14,215 bases of DNA from Desulfobacterales bacterium (GTDB lineage: Bacteria > Desulfobacterota > Desulfobacteria > Desulfobacterales > C00003106): positions 1-14,215 of the forward strand of contig JAUWMN010000010.1 in the NCBI GenBank assembly GCA_030613165.1, written 5' to 3'. Every line of letters begins with the position of its first letter. Positions within the stretch are counted from its first letter, which is position 1. Positions 5,858 through 12,984 of this stretch are shown here, one piece after another. A model generated the notes under the pieces. It did no database searches. It saw nothing but the letters and a program-made list of their open reading frames with translations, and had not been told where the DNA came from. The position numbers and the translations under genes are program-made.

Positions 5858-6649
5858 TTACTTACTCTTTTCTCCTTTAAGATAATTATCACCTTCCCTG
5901 CGAACCCAGCTTCGCGTGGACATGTAATAAACCTTCGGGTTTGTCCCTAATCTTTCAAGGAGTCGAAAGGCATAAGGACTCTTCTTAAGCTTATAAACCT
6001 CATGCTCGTGATTGTTCAAGTCGCCAAAGGTAATAGCATCGGCTGGACAGGCCTGGGTACACGCAGTCTGATACTCATCCTCGCGGATCTCCCGACGTCC
6101 TTCCACATAGGCCTTGTCACGTGCCCTTTGAAATCGATGAAAACAGAACGTGCATTTTTCCACGACACCCCGCATCCGAGGTGACACATCCGGGCTCAGG
6201 GCCTTCTCCATCTTATCCGGCCAGACCGGATCCCACCAGTTAAAATACCGGGCATGATAGGGACATGCCGCCATACAATACCGGCATCCGAAACATCGTG
6301 TAGGGATCTGGCTCACAATACCTGTTTCAAAATCATAATCAGTAGCAACAGCAGGGCACACGGAAACACACGGCGAATGACCATGATCACCTTCACAATG
6401 CATGCACGGCCGCGGAAAGTAGCAAACATCTATATCGGGATATGATTTGCCATTTGTTGCCTTAAAGACGCGCATCCACGCTGTGCTGACAAGCTTATCG
6501 GATTCATCCTTTCTAAAAGGGACATTATTTTCCGTCATGCATGCCACCATGCACGCGCCACATCCCGTACACTTGTCCAGGTCGATGACCATTCCGTATT
6601 TGTACTTCTCTACATGCCCGTGAGCGCCTTCTTTATGTTCCTCTTTCAT
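5858..6649 (-). CDS. qrcC: Qrc complex iron-sulfur subunit QrcC (four [Fe-S] clusters)
   Basis: 263 aa. Sixteen cysteines fall into four groups: C27/C30/C33/C37, C82/C85/C94/C98, C119/C122/C125/C129 and C166/C169/C197/C201, the DMSO-reductase-subunit-B arrangement of a four-cluster electron wire. Purified Qrc is reported to contain [4Fe-4S] clusters and one [3Fe-4S] cluster; here every group shows four Cys, so the sequence alone does not say which site is the three-iron one. The protein has no signal peptide and would be exported by riding with the Tat-signal subunit QrcB. It links the cytochrome/QrcB side to the quinone site in QrcD. It is 19 bases after qrcB, and the ATG at 6649 has GAGG about six nt upstream. 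The C-terminal tail YKLKKSPYAFRLLERLGTNP resembles the tail that covers NrfD partners in related complexes. Confidence 0.9.
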   Translation of the reverse strand: MKEEHKEGAHGHVEKYKYGMVIDLDKCTGCGACMVACMTENNVPFRKDESDKLVSTAWMRVFKATNGKSYPDIDVCYFPRPCMHCEGDHGHSPCVSVCPAVATDYDFETGIVSQIPTRCFGCRYCMAACPYHARYFNWWDPVWPDKMEKALSPDVSPRMRGVVEKCTFCFHRFQRARDKAYVEGRREIREDEYQTACTQACPADAITFGDLNNHEHEVYKLKKSPYAFRLLERLGTNPKVYYMSTRSWVRREGDNYLKGEKSK

Positions 6650-6668
6650 CGTTACCTCTTCCTCTTAA

Positions 6669-8972
6669 TTATATGCTTACAAGGCTGGCTCTACTTCCCC
6701 AAGCAATGTCCAGACCGGAAACCGGATCTTCTACCGTTCCGATGACGTCATTTGCATTAACACCTTTACCGCTCAGGTAGTCATCATAGGCAGAGTGTCC
6801 CAATCCGGTCGGTATAGCAACAACACCGGGCCTTACCCCCTCGTACAGATGTGCTCTGACTTTTGCTTCCCCTGTGGGGGTCTTTAGCATCGCCACTGTG
6901 CCTTCGGAAAGTCCATAGGCAGCCGCCGTCTTTGGGTTGACCTCAACAAAAATATCGTTATTCCTTAAGACCGTATCTGCCACAGTTTTTGTCAAGTAGG
7001 GAGAATTTGCGACTGCCCCGTCAGCCAATCGCGTCGTCTCGATTGGGATCAATACCAATGGATATGAATCAGAGGTTCCCTCCAATACGACAGGTTCGTA
7101 GCGTGGGAGATAATCATTGTCGTTATTCGACCTAATCCCGGCTTTATAGAGACCAGTAGCAAAAAATTCAAATCTCCCTGATGGAGTCTTGAAACCACTG
7201 CTCCAGGCAGCGGGGCTATAGCTCTCATCCTTCCAATATCCTTCCCTTACCAAGGTGTCCCACTTTCCTCCCATGGTCTCCTTGAGCAAAGATTCATAGT
7301 CGTCCCATGAAAAAGAATCTGCAATACCATCTGTTGATTTTCCAAGCGCGATCACTATATCGCCCACATGTTTCGTATCATACTCAGGATCAACCACAGG
7401 ACGGCTTAACCCTATAATGGGGACATTTAGACCAGCCGGAGTGGGAACATCTTCATATCGCTCAAGGTTGGTATGGCTGGGAAGTATGAAGTCAGCATGT
7501 TGTGCTGTTTCATCCATATGAGATGAAAAGCTTACAATAAAAGGAATGCTGTCAAGCGCCTCTGCAACCGCTGTCTTATCGTGTGCCGTGTAATAGGGAT
7601 TTGCTCCATCAATCAGAAGAGCGGATAGGGCGTATGCCCCCTTCCCTGTGTGCATTTGATTGAACAGCGATTCAGTAACCGGAAATGCCTTTGTACCGGC
7701 CCGGTCAAAGCGTGGTTGTGACATTCCGCGTTTTGCGATAGCGTCCCGCGCCACAGCAGGCCACGCCGTGGTCCTCACTTCAGGAAGCGCCCGGACCCCA
7801 CCGGTTTTATTGATATTGCCCACCAAGGCATTAAGGGCATAAATTGCCATGAACTCCTGTAATCCTTCAGGCGTTGATCCTTTGCCACGTCCGCATACGG
7901 CAAGCGGGCGCTTAGCACGAGTAAACTCTCGAGCTATGGCAACAATCTTCGAAGCAGAAATGCCGGTAATCCCTGAAACCACATCCGGTGAGTAGTCTTT
8001 AAGGACCATGCGCTTTAAGCCTTTATGGACCTTTCCACTGTTATCGGTCCAATCCTCAAAGCCAAAGCAATGATTCATTACAAAGTCTTTATTATAACGT
8101 CTTTCCTTGACGATTACATGCGCTAATCCTAAAGCAAGGGCCGCCTCTGTTCCAGGTGCAATCGGAACCCACTGATCAGCCTTAGCAGCCGTATTGGAAA
8201 GACGCGGCTCAATCTGGACAACCTTTGCAAGTCCTTTAACAGCTTCTTCCCGCCAAGCGCTATTTGCTCTAAAAACACGAACAGGAGATCCCCACCCATC
8301 AATAAGGCCGCTGCCAAAGCTTAAAATATAACGGGCATTCTCCAGATCGTATCCTACGGAAGCATCCTCGCCTTGCATCAACTTGAGCCCAAGCCTTTCA
8401 GTATCTTCCGAAGATGGCATTGAAATAAAATTGGGGGAACCATAGGCCGTCAAAAGGCGTTTGAAAAGTTGTGGGACAGTCCCGCGGTCCTTTCCTGATA
8501 TGCATGCTACGGTATGGGCCGACCCATTTCGTCGTATCTGACTCAGTTTCTTAGAAATCTCTGAAATAGCGGCGCTCCAGGATATCTCTTCCCATTTCCC
8601 TTCGCCCCTGTTCCCTGCTCGTTTCAGCGGGCTCTTTACCCTTGCCCCTCCATACAACTGGTACAAACCAGCCACCCCGAGGATACAGATCCCGCCATCA
8701 TTAATCGGATGTCCCTCTGTACCTTCGATTTTAACTGCGCGATTTTTTACTTTCCGTACCGAGATCCCGCACCCACCCGGGCAGAGCGTACAGACCGATT
8801 TCTCTATATTCACCTCTCCCACCGGAGGCACAGGGACCTCTATGGGGAGCCCGCGAAAAGTCTGCGACCATATGCACGAATCATCCATCAACTTCCATGG
8901 CAGGGGTGAAAACGTAATCCCGGCTCCAGCTCCCAAACAAAATTGTAAAAAGCCTCGTCTACCCAAACTCAT
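6669..8972 (-). CDS. qrcB: Qrc complex large subunit QrcB (molybdopterin oxidoreductase family, Tat-exported)
   Basis: 767 aa. A twin-arginine signal (GRRGFLQF, R5-R6, then a hydrophobic stretch) is followed by an N-terminal [4Fe-4S] motif C61-x2-C64-x3-C68 and C96, and then the molybdopterin-oxidoreductase body, with pterin-fold segments such as GRGKGSTPEG and the C-terminal dinucleotide-binding domain from about residue 640. In the stretch where active homologues place the metal-ligating Cys or Sec (about residues 180-190, SPNFISMPSSED) no Cys is present. This agrees with reports that QrcB lacks molybdenum and serves as a structural or electron-conducting subunit rather than an enzyme. The ATG at 8972 follows AAGGGG. 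It sits 57 bases after qrcA and 19 before qrcC. Polysulfide/thiosulfate reductase and formate dehydrogenase were considered and are less likely because of the missing ligand and the QrcA partner. Confidence 0.88.
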   Translation of the reverse strand: MSLGRRGFLQFCLGAGAGITFSPLPWKLMDDSCIWSQTFRGLPIEVPVPPVGEVNIEKSVCTLCPGGCGISVRKVKNRAVKIEGTEGHPINDGGICILGVAGLYQLYGGARVKSPLKRAGNRGEGKWEEISWSAAISEISKKLSQIRRNGSAHTVACISGKDRGTVPQLFKRLLTAYGSPNFISMPSSEDTERLGLKLMQGEDASVGYDLENARYILSFGSGLIDGWGSPVRVFRANSAWREEAVKGLAKVVQIEPRLSNTAAKADQWVPIAPGTEAALALGLAHVIVKERRYNKDFVMNHCFGFEDWTDNSGKVHKGLKRMVLKDYSPDVVSGITGISASKIVAIAREFTRAKRPLAVCGRGKGSTPEGLQEFMAIYALNALVGNINKTGGVRALPEVRTTAWPAVARDAIAKRGMSQPRFDRAGTKAFPVTESLFNQMHTGKGAYALSALLIDGANPYYTAHDKTAVAEALDSIPFIVSFSSHMDETAQHADFILPSHTNLERYEDVPTPAGLNVPIIGLSRPVVDPEYDTKHVGDIVIALGKSTDGIADSFSWDDYESLLKETMGGKWDTLVREGYWKDESYSPAAWSSGFKTPSGRFEFFATGLYKAGIRSNNDNDYLPRYEPVVLEGTSDSYPLVLIPIETTRLADGAVANSPYLTKTVADTVLRNNDIFVEVNPKTAAAYGLSEGTVAMLKTPTGEAKVRAHLYEGVRPGVVAIPTGLGHSAYDDYLSGKGVNANDVIGTVEDPVSGLDIAWGSRASLVSI

Positions 8973-9029
8973 AATATTTTCCCCTTATCGATTCAGATCA
9001 GAAAAAAATTTTATTTTAACGACCCCTAT

Positions 9030-9647
9030 TTATTTGTGGCATACAAAACAGGCCTGGCGCGTGCCGTGCTCGTCATGGCATTCGGCACAGTCGTCCATCT
9101 TCATCCGATCCCACGTATTCGATTTAAAACCACCAATGCTTTTCCCCCATATATTACGACTGTAACCGGTTATCCGGTTTTCCTCGTAAATCTCTACGTG
9201 GTCCGATTCTCCTATCATGCCGTGACAGGTCTTGCACTCCAATTCTCCCATGTTGACATGCGCGGCATGTGAGAAAAAGACACAGTCCGGCTGCCTAGAA
9301 TAGACCAACCAGGGGATCTCTTTATTCGGCTCAATGTAATTTTCGATCAGCTTAATCTCTTCGGGATCTTCGCCCTGGGCCTCTTCATGGCATTCCACAC
9401 AATTGCTCAATTCCGGAATACCGGAAAAACTACCGTCCTCTCTAAAGTAATGACAGCTTTCACAGTCACCGGCCGCGTCCAGATGGATGCTGTGGCTAAA
9501 ATCTATAGGCTGTTTTTTCTGGGAATAAAGTAATTTTGGAAAGATGCTCCAACCTACCAATAGGCTCACAGCCAGGCCGACAACAAAAAAAACGATCACA
9601 ATTGGTGAAGATGCAGCAGCTTTGTTTTTTTCATCTTGTGCGCTCAT
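9030..9647 (-). CDS. qrcA: Qrc complex membrane-anchored multiheme cytochrome c QrcA
   Basis: 205 aa from ATG 9647. One uncleaved N-terminal helix (about 14-40) anchors a periplasmic domain with five CXXCH haem sites: C62-H66, C83-H87, C138-H142, C187-H191 and C200-H204. Histidine-rich segments such as FSHSIHL and FSHAAHV can supply distal ligands. The subunit takes electrons from soluble type I cytochrome c3, itself fed by periplasmic hydrogenases and formate dehydrogenases, and passes them toward menaquinone. Characterised QrcA is described as hexaheme; here only five canonical sites are visible, plus C122VFFSH127, which is not a normal site. The ATG 9647 is preferred over an in-frame TTG at 9659 because GGGAG overlaps that TTG. 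It is the first gene of the qrc operon, with a promoter about 160 bases upstream, and it needs the ResBC haem lyase encoded next door. Confidence 0.88.
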   Translation of the reverse strand: MSAQDEKNKAAASSPIVIVFFVVGLAVSLLVGWSIFPKLLYSQKKQPIDFSHSIHLDAAGDCESCHYFREDGSFSGIPELSNCVECHEEAQGEDPEEIKLIENYIEPNKEIPWLVYSRQPDCVFFSHAAHVNMGELECKTCHGMIGESDHVEIYEENRITGYSRNIWGKSIGGFKSNTWDRMKMDDCAECHDEHGTRQACFVCHK

Positions 9648-9811
9648 GGAAACTCCCAATCGATAAGAAATTAAACATTAAGGTAACGTTAATCATACTT
9701 GGTCGGCTCAATACCGACATAACGTCTGCACCTCCGTTTTACTAATTTTGAATCGGTGTAAACAGTTTTATGTCAGCACGAACGATAAAATGGTAAGAAA
9801 AATTAGCAACT

Positions 9812-9840
9812 CTTTTACCTTGTTGCCTAAAGTTTGTCAA
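9812..9840 (-). promoter_or_regulatory. Predicted sigma70-type promoter of the qrc operon
   Basis: On the minus strand a perfect TTGACA (9840-9835), a 17-base spacer and TAAAAG (9817-9812). Transcription would begin near 9805 and leave a leader of about 158 nt with a small GTCGG/CCGAC hairpin (9702-9718). The perfect -35 and exact spacing make it credible; the -10 is weak, which would suit activator control. Confidence 0.55.
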
Positions 9841-9874
9841 GAAAAAATCGCTATTTTTTAAAGATTAAGTGCGG

Positions 9875-10091
9875 TAAAGCAGATATGGTGAGCTAAAGTA
9901 TATGAAGTGAGCTAAAATGCCTAAGGTTGAGGAAAAATAAGTGAGCTAAAGTTTAAAGTGCCTTGAGTGAGTCCCGCCTTGGCGGGATTAAGGAATGCGC
10001 TTGCAGCGCAGTCAATATATAACTATTGGCAGAACACCTTAACTTTAGGCACTTCACACTTTAGGCACTTTAGATCACTTTATCTGCTTTA
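9875..10091. repeat. Large word-type inverted repeat between resC and the qrc promoter
   Basis: The 468-base spacer 9648-10115 has no gene and is dominated by this structure. The arm 9875-9899 matches the inverse of 10067-10091 at 22 of 25 positions. Outside that core the arms continue (to about 9932 and from 10037) as drifting copies of words like GTGAGCTAAAGT on one side and AGTGCCTAAAGT, read inversely, on the other. Another GTGAGCTAAAGT copy lies at 9941-9952. The centre holds two short hairpins: CCCGCC-TT-GGCGGG (9973-9986) and TGCGCT-TGC-AGCGCA (9996-10010). It may end the resBC transcript, but there is no T run directly after the GC hairpins. Confidence 0.75.
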
Positions 10092-10115
10092 GAAACTTTA
10101 TTTAGCCCACTATAA

Positions 10116-10961
10116 TTACTGAGCATAACTATGAAGCCCTGGAAGGATGTAGTTGACTCCAAAATAAGTAAACATAACCGCTATGAAGCCGATGAGCGAA
10201 AGAAGGGCAATCCGTTTCCCGCGCCACCCTCTCACCATTCTGGAGTGGATCAGCGTGGCGTAGATAAACCACGTAATCAATGACCAGGTCTCTTTTGGGT
10301 CCCAAGACCAATAGCTTCCCCATGCGGAGTTTGCCCAAACAGCTCCTGTAATGATACCCATGGTCAGGAAAAGAAACCCAAGCGTGATGGTTTGGTATAT
10401 CAGCCTGTCAAGAATTCTTACGGCAGGGAATTGATTTAAAAAACTATCCTTCCCTTCACCGCCTCTTGCCTTCATAAGATACATAATTGCGACCCCGAAA
10501 GAGACCGCAAAGGCGGCATAACCTATAAAACATGTAATAACGTGGATAATCAGCCAGTTACTCTTAAGCGCCGGGATCAAGGGCGATATCCGGTCCTCAA
10601 TGTGGGGAGAAAGAGACGCATAGGCCAGTGCAAAAAAGGCAAGGGGTGCGGCAACCCCTCCGATGCTTTTATTTTTGTATTTGTATTCAATCAAAAGATA
10701 GAGCAAAATAATCGACCAGGAAAAAAATACAAGGGACTCGTACATATTGGACAGGGGCGCATGCCCGTGCCCTGCGCCCATCTGATATGACTCCACCCAT
10801 CGGAGTATAATGCCGACAGTATGCCCCAGGAAACCAATATAGGTCGTTATCGTGGCCAGCTTTCCTATAATCGGTTTCTTAAAGATCCATGTCGTAATAT
10901 AGCAAAAAGAGGCAGCACCATAAATAAAAGTTATGATGGATAGCAGGTAAGAACTGTTCAT
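10116..10961 (-). CDS. resC: Cytochrome c maturation protein ResC/CcsA (System II haem-handling protein)
   Basis: 281 aa. A polytopic membrane protein with about eight helices and the tryptophan-rich haem-binding WWD motif WGSYWSWDPKETWS at 214-227. Candidate axial histidines stand at H47 (FLGHTVG), H140 (LIIHVITCF) and H239 (TLIHSRM). The C-terminal FTYFGVNYILPGLHSYA is typical of the family, and the length is normal. Together with ResB it moves haem to the outer face of the membrane and attaches it to CXXCH cysteines of exported apocytochromes such as QrcA. Databases use both CcsA and CcsB for this protein. It follows resB by 120 bases; that spacer contains two diverged GTGTCC-type word copies (about 10982 and 11057) and no credible ORF. 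The ATG at 10961 has only a weak AGG nearby. Confidence 0.92.
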   Translation of the reverse strand: MNSSYLLSIITFIYGAASFCYITTWIFKKPIIGKLATITTYIGFLGHTVGIILRWVESYQMGAGHGHAPLSNMYESLVFFSWSIILLYLLIEYKYKNKSIGGVAAPLAFFALAYASLSPHIEDRISPLIPALKSNWLIIHVITCFIGYAAFAVSFGVAIMYLMKARGGEGKDSFLNQFPAVRILDRLIYQTITLGFLFLTMGIITGAVWANSAWGSYWSWDPKETWSLITWFIYATLIHSRMVRGWRGKRIALLSLIGFIAVMFTYFGVNYILPGLHSYAQ

Positions 10962-11081
10962 AATAAAACCTATTCACCTTTCGTGTCCGTAAAATTTAGC
11001 CATTTAGCTGATCGCAAAAAAGGACAATTCCTTTCTTACTGCCATAAGCTAATTTGTGTCCATCCAGAACGCGAGCTATTC

Positions 11082-12437
11082 TTATGATAGCAACTGAAGC
11101 CCTTCTGTTATTTTCTCCACCTTGTCTTCAAAAGCAAGCCGATTTTTGTTAGCAGTGCCGGCCATTGTTACTCGACTGCCCTCCTTGTCACGCACAACTT
11201 GTACAAAAAGACGGTTGTGCGACATAAAAAATGTAACAGTAATTCCAATAATGAGGAGGATGCAGCCGGCATAGACAACCCAAACCCCGGGGTCGGATGT
11301 CACCTGAAGCCCCGTGTAATAAACTTCAGGATAACTTTCAATAGAAAACAGATAGCGCCCTTTGCGCATCCGGTCAAGATTTGGATAGTTCTTGAACAAC
11401 CTCAAAAGTACCGGTGATTTTCCATTATCTAAAAGCTGGACCTGAAACGCCGGGCCGGCGTTCATAAAATCGGAAACAAAGTTAATAACTTTAAAAAACC
11501 CTTTATTATCCGGAAGATTGACCTTTTTATGAAACAGCGCCTCAATGCTTTCAGACTTTCCGATCTTATTGTCTGTAATTTTCAAGGTAACTCGATCCGG
11601 GGGAAGTGTGCCGTAACCGGACTGATAAAAGCTGACCCCCTTGTATCTGAGAGGATCATTTACGACAATAGATCGTGTCAACACCTCCTGCCCGTTTTCA
11701 ATAATGGTTAAAGAAGATTTATACTCTTTGGGCATCCCTGAATCATAAAAGGTTGCCTTAAATTCATTACATCGGAGGGCAAAATCTAACTGATAAGGCT
11801 TACTGCTTTCTCGGAGCCGGATGTGATCCACAGTCTCACCCTCGGGTATGTTGACCCAGCCGTTATACCCGAATAACGATCCAACTATTGCTCCTATGAA
11901 AAGTATGATGATACTCAGATGAACAATATAGACTCCCATACGGGTCCATCTCCCCCGCTCGGCATAAAGAACAAAGCCGGCATCTGTTTCCTCTGAGTGG
12001 CAGTAGCGCAATTTTTTAATAATATATGATTCGTATATAGATTTAAGCTTTTCCGGGGATGAGAGAACAATAAATGAGTCTTGCCTCTTGATATTATCGA
12101 AGCGTTTTTTATTAAATTTTGGGTTTTTAACAGCGACTATTTTCCATACAGTGGGAAGCCGTTTAGAAGAACAGACCAAAAGGTTAATCGTAAGCATCAT
12201 CAATATGAATAGGAACCACCAGGAATGATACATATCAAAGAGGCCGAGAGATTTAAAAATCTTGTAAAAGACCTCTCCATAGCTTTTGAAATAGCTGGCC
12301 GGGTCCGCATTTTGCGGAATGACGGTCCCTATGATAGATGTGACAGCGAGAACGATAAGCAGGACAACGGACAGCTTTATAGAAGCAAAAAATGCCCAAA
12401 TGCGTCCTGTAAAAGAAACTTCTTCTTTCTTTTTCAA
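11082..12437 (-). CDS. resB: Cytochrome c maturation protein ResB (Ccs1), System II
   Basis: 451 aa. The family signature region IWAFFASIKLSVVLLIVLAV and IIGTVIPQ opens the protein. Three hydrophobic segments follow (WWFLFILMMLTINLLV; VYIVHLSIIILFIGAIVG; a last helix VWVVYAGCILLIIGITVTFF), with a large periplasmic domain between the third and fourth. ResB forms the haem lyase with ResC. The start codon is TTG at 12437, chosen because AAGGAG stands eight nt before it and no in-frame ATG or GTG fits the family start. A likely promoter lies at 12469-12497. Neither resA nor a ccdA-like thiol-reduction gene is visible, so apocytochrome cysteine reduction must be encoded elsewhere. Confidence 0.92.
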   Translation of the reverse strand: MKKKEEVSFTGRIWAFFASIKLSVVLLIVLAVTSIIGTVIPQNADPASYFKSYGEVFYKIFKSLGLFDMYHSWWFLFILMMLTINLLVCSSKRLPTVWKIVAVKNPKFNKKRFDNIKRQDSFIVLSSPEKLKSIYESYIIKKLRYCHSEETDAGFVLYAERGRWTRMGVYIVHLSIIILFIGAIVGSLFGYNGWVNIPEGETVDHIRLRESSKPYQLDFALRCNEFKATFYDSGMPKEYKSSLTIIENGQEVLTRSIVVNDPLRYKGVSFYQSGYGTLPPDRVTLKITDNKIGKSESIEALFHKKVNLPDNKGFFKVINFVSDFMNAGPAFQVQLLDNGKSPVLLRLFKNYPNLDRMRKGRYLFSIESYPEVYYTGLQVTSDPGVWVVYAGCILLIIGITVTFFMSHNRLFVQVVRDKEGSRVTMAGTANKNRLAFEDKVEKITEGLQLLS

Positions 12438-12468
12438 ATTAAATACTCCTTTCTAAGAGGGCACATGT

Positions 12469-12497
12469 TGTATATCAAAATAAGAATATAAAAACAA
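12469..12497 (-). promoter_or_regulatory. Possible promoter of resBC
   Basis: On the minus strand TTGTTT (12497-12492), 17 bases, then TATACA (12474-12469), giving a leader of about 25 nt up to the TTG start. Matches to consensus are moderate, but spacing and position are right. It lies in the sequence between the broken integrase fragment and resB. Confidence 0.4.
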
Positions 12498-12529
12498 GGG
12501 TTGGGGATCGCAAAAAGGTTTTGGTAGAT

Positions 12530-12685
12530 TTATCGGTTTTTCGTTGTGAAGTCTTGAGTGCCCATATGCTTGGGATGCTTCGTGGCCCCGTGAAATTTCA
12601 CATAACGGACAATCCAGTCACAGTATGCCTGTTCAGTACGGTATGCATAATGGTGGTAACGCAGGCCTACCGTACTTGATTCACG
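12530..12685 (-). pseudogene. Remnant of an integron-integrase-type tyrosine recombinase (N-terminal SAM-like domain only)
   Basis: An open stretch of 51 codons between TGA (12688-12686) and TAA (12532-12530) encodes LRYHHYAYRTEQAYCDWIVR followed by YVKFHGATKHPKHMG. This matches the N-terminal DNA-binding domain of IntI-like integrases: the H-Y-x-Y-R-T-E-x-x-Y core followed by W-I-x-x-x-x-x-FHG-x-x-HP-x-x-MG. Similarity stops right after MG. There is no start codon in frame, no catalytic Arg/His/Tyr domain follows, and stops close both ends, so it is a dead fragment. The rest of the 504-base gap (12438-12941) holds the resB promoter and the 3' overhang of an open frame described separately. 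I saw no attC-like array. Confidence 0.7.
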
Positions 12686-12756
12686 TCAAAATATCGAAGA
12701 TATTCTCTTGAAAAGACATATAAATTCAACAACATACAATTGCTGACATTTCACTA

Positions 12757-12984
12757 TTTCGGGATTGTTTCCTGCGGGAGGACATAAGGAAGCAATAAAA
12801 TACTATCTGCATGAGCTCTGTAGCAAAACCAGAGAGCGCGTTTGTAGAAAATAAAATGTAAAGCAAAAGAGACTGCCGCGATAATCAAGGAGGCTTGCCA
12901 AGCAGTTAAACAGTCGTTGATACCTTTGCGAAACGCCTGCCTCAGACACTTTGGACACCAGCAATCAAACGTCCCTCCATACCA
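12757..12984 (-). other. 76-codon open frame without a start, overlapping the 3' end of the pentapeptide gene
   Basis: This frame runs from just after a TGA (12987-12985) to TAG (12756-12754). It lies in the -1 frame relative to the pentapeptide gene and overlaps its last 41 bases. It reads GTFDCWCPKCLRQAF and then a hydrophobic stretch ASLIIAAVSFALHFIFY, giving a Cys-cluster plus membrane-helix look. There is no ATG, GTG or TTG in frame near the beginning and no ribosome site. It could be the lost original C-terminus of the upstream protein after a one-base deletion, a fragment of another gene, or chance. I do not claim that it is expressed. Confidence 0.3.

Noticed and set aside
4572..9647. 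Alternative complex III or polysulfide reductase
   Set aside because: ACIII has a fused molybdopterin/Fe-S subunit and a second NrfD-type subunit; polysulfide reductase has a catalytic Cys and no QrcA-like cytochrome. The separate A-B-C-D set fits Qrc best.
9973..10010. Rho-independent terminator of resBC
   Set aside because: The GC hairpins are good, but neither is followed by a T run on the minus strand; it remains only a possibility.
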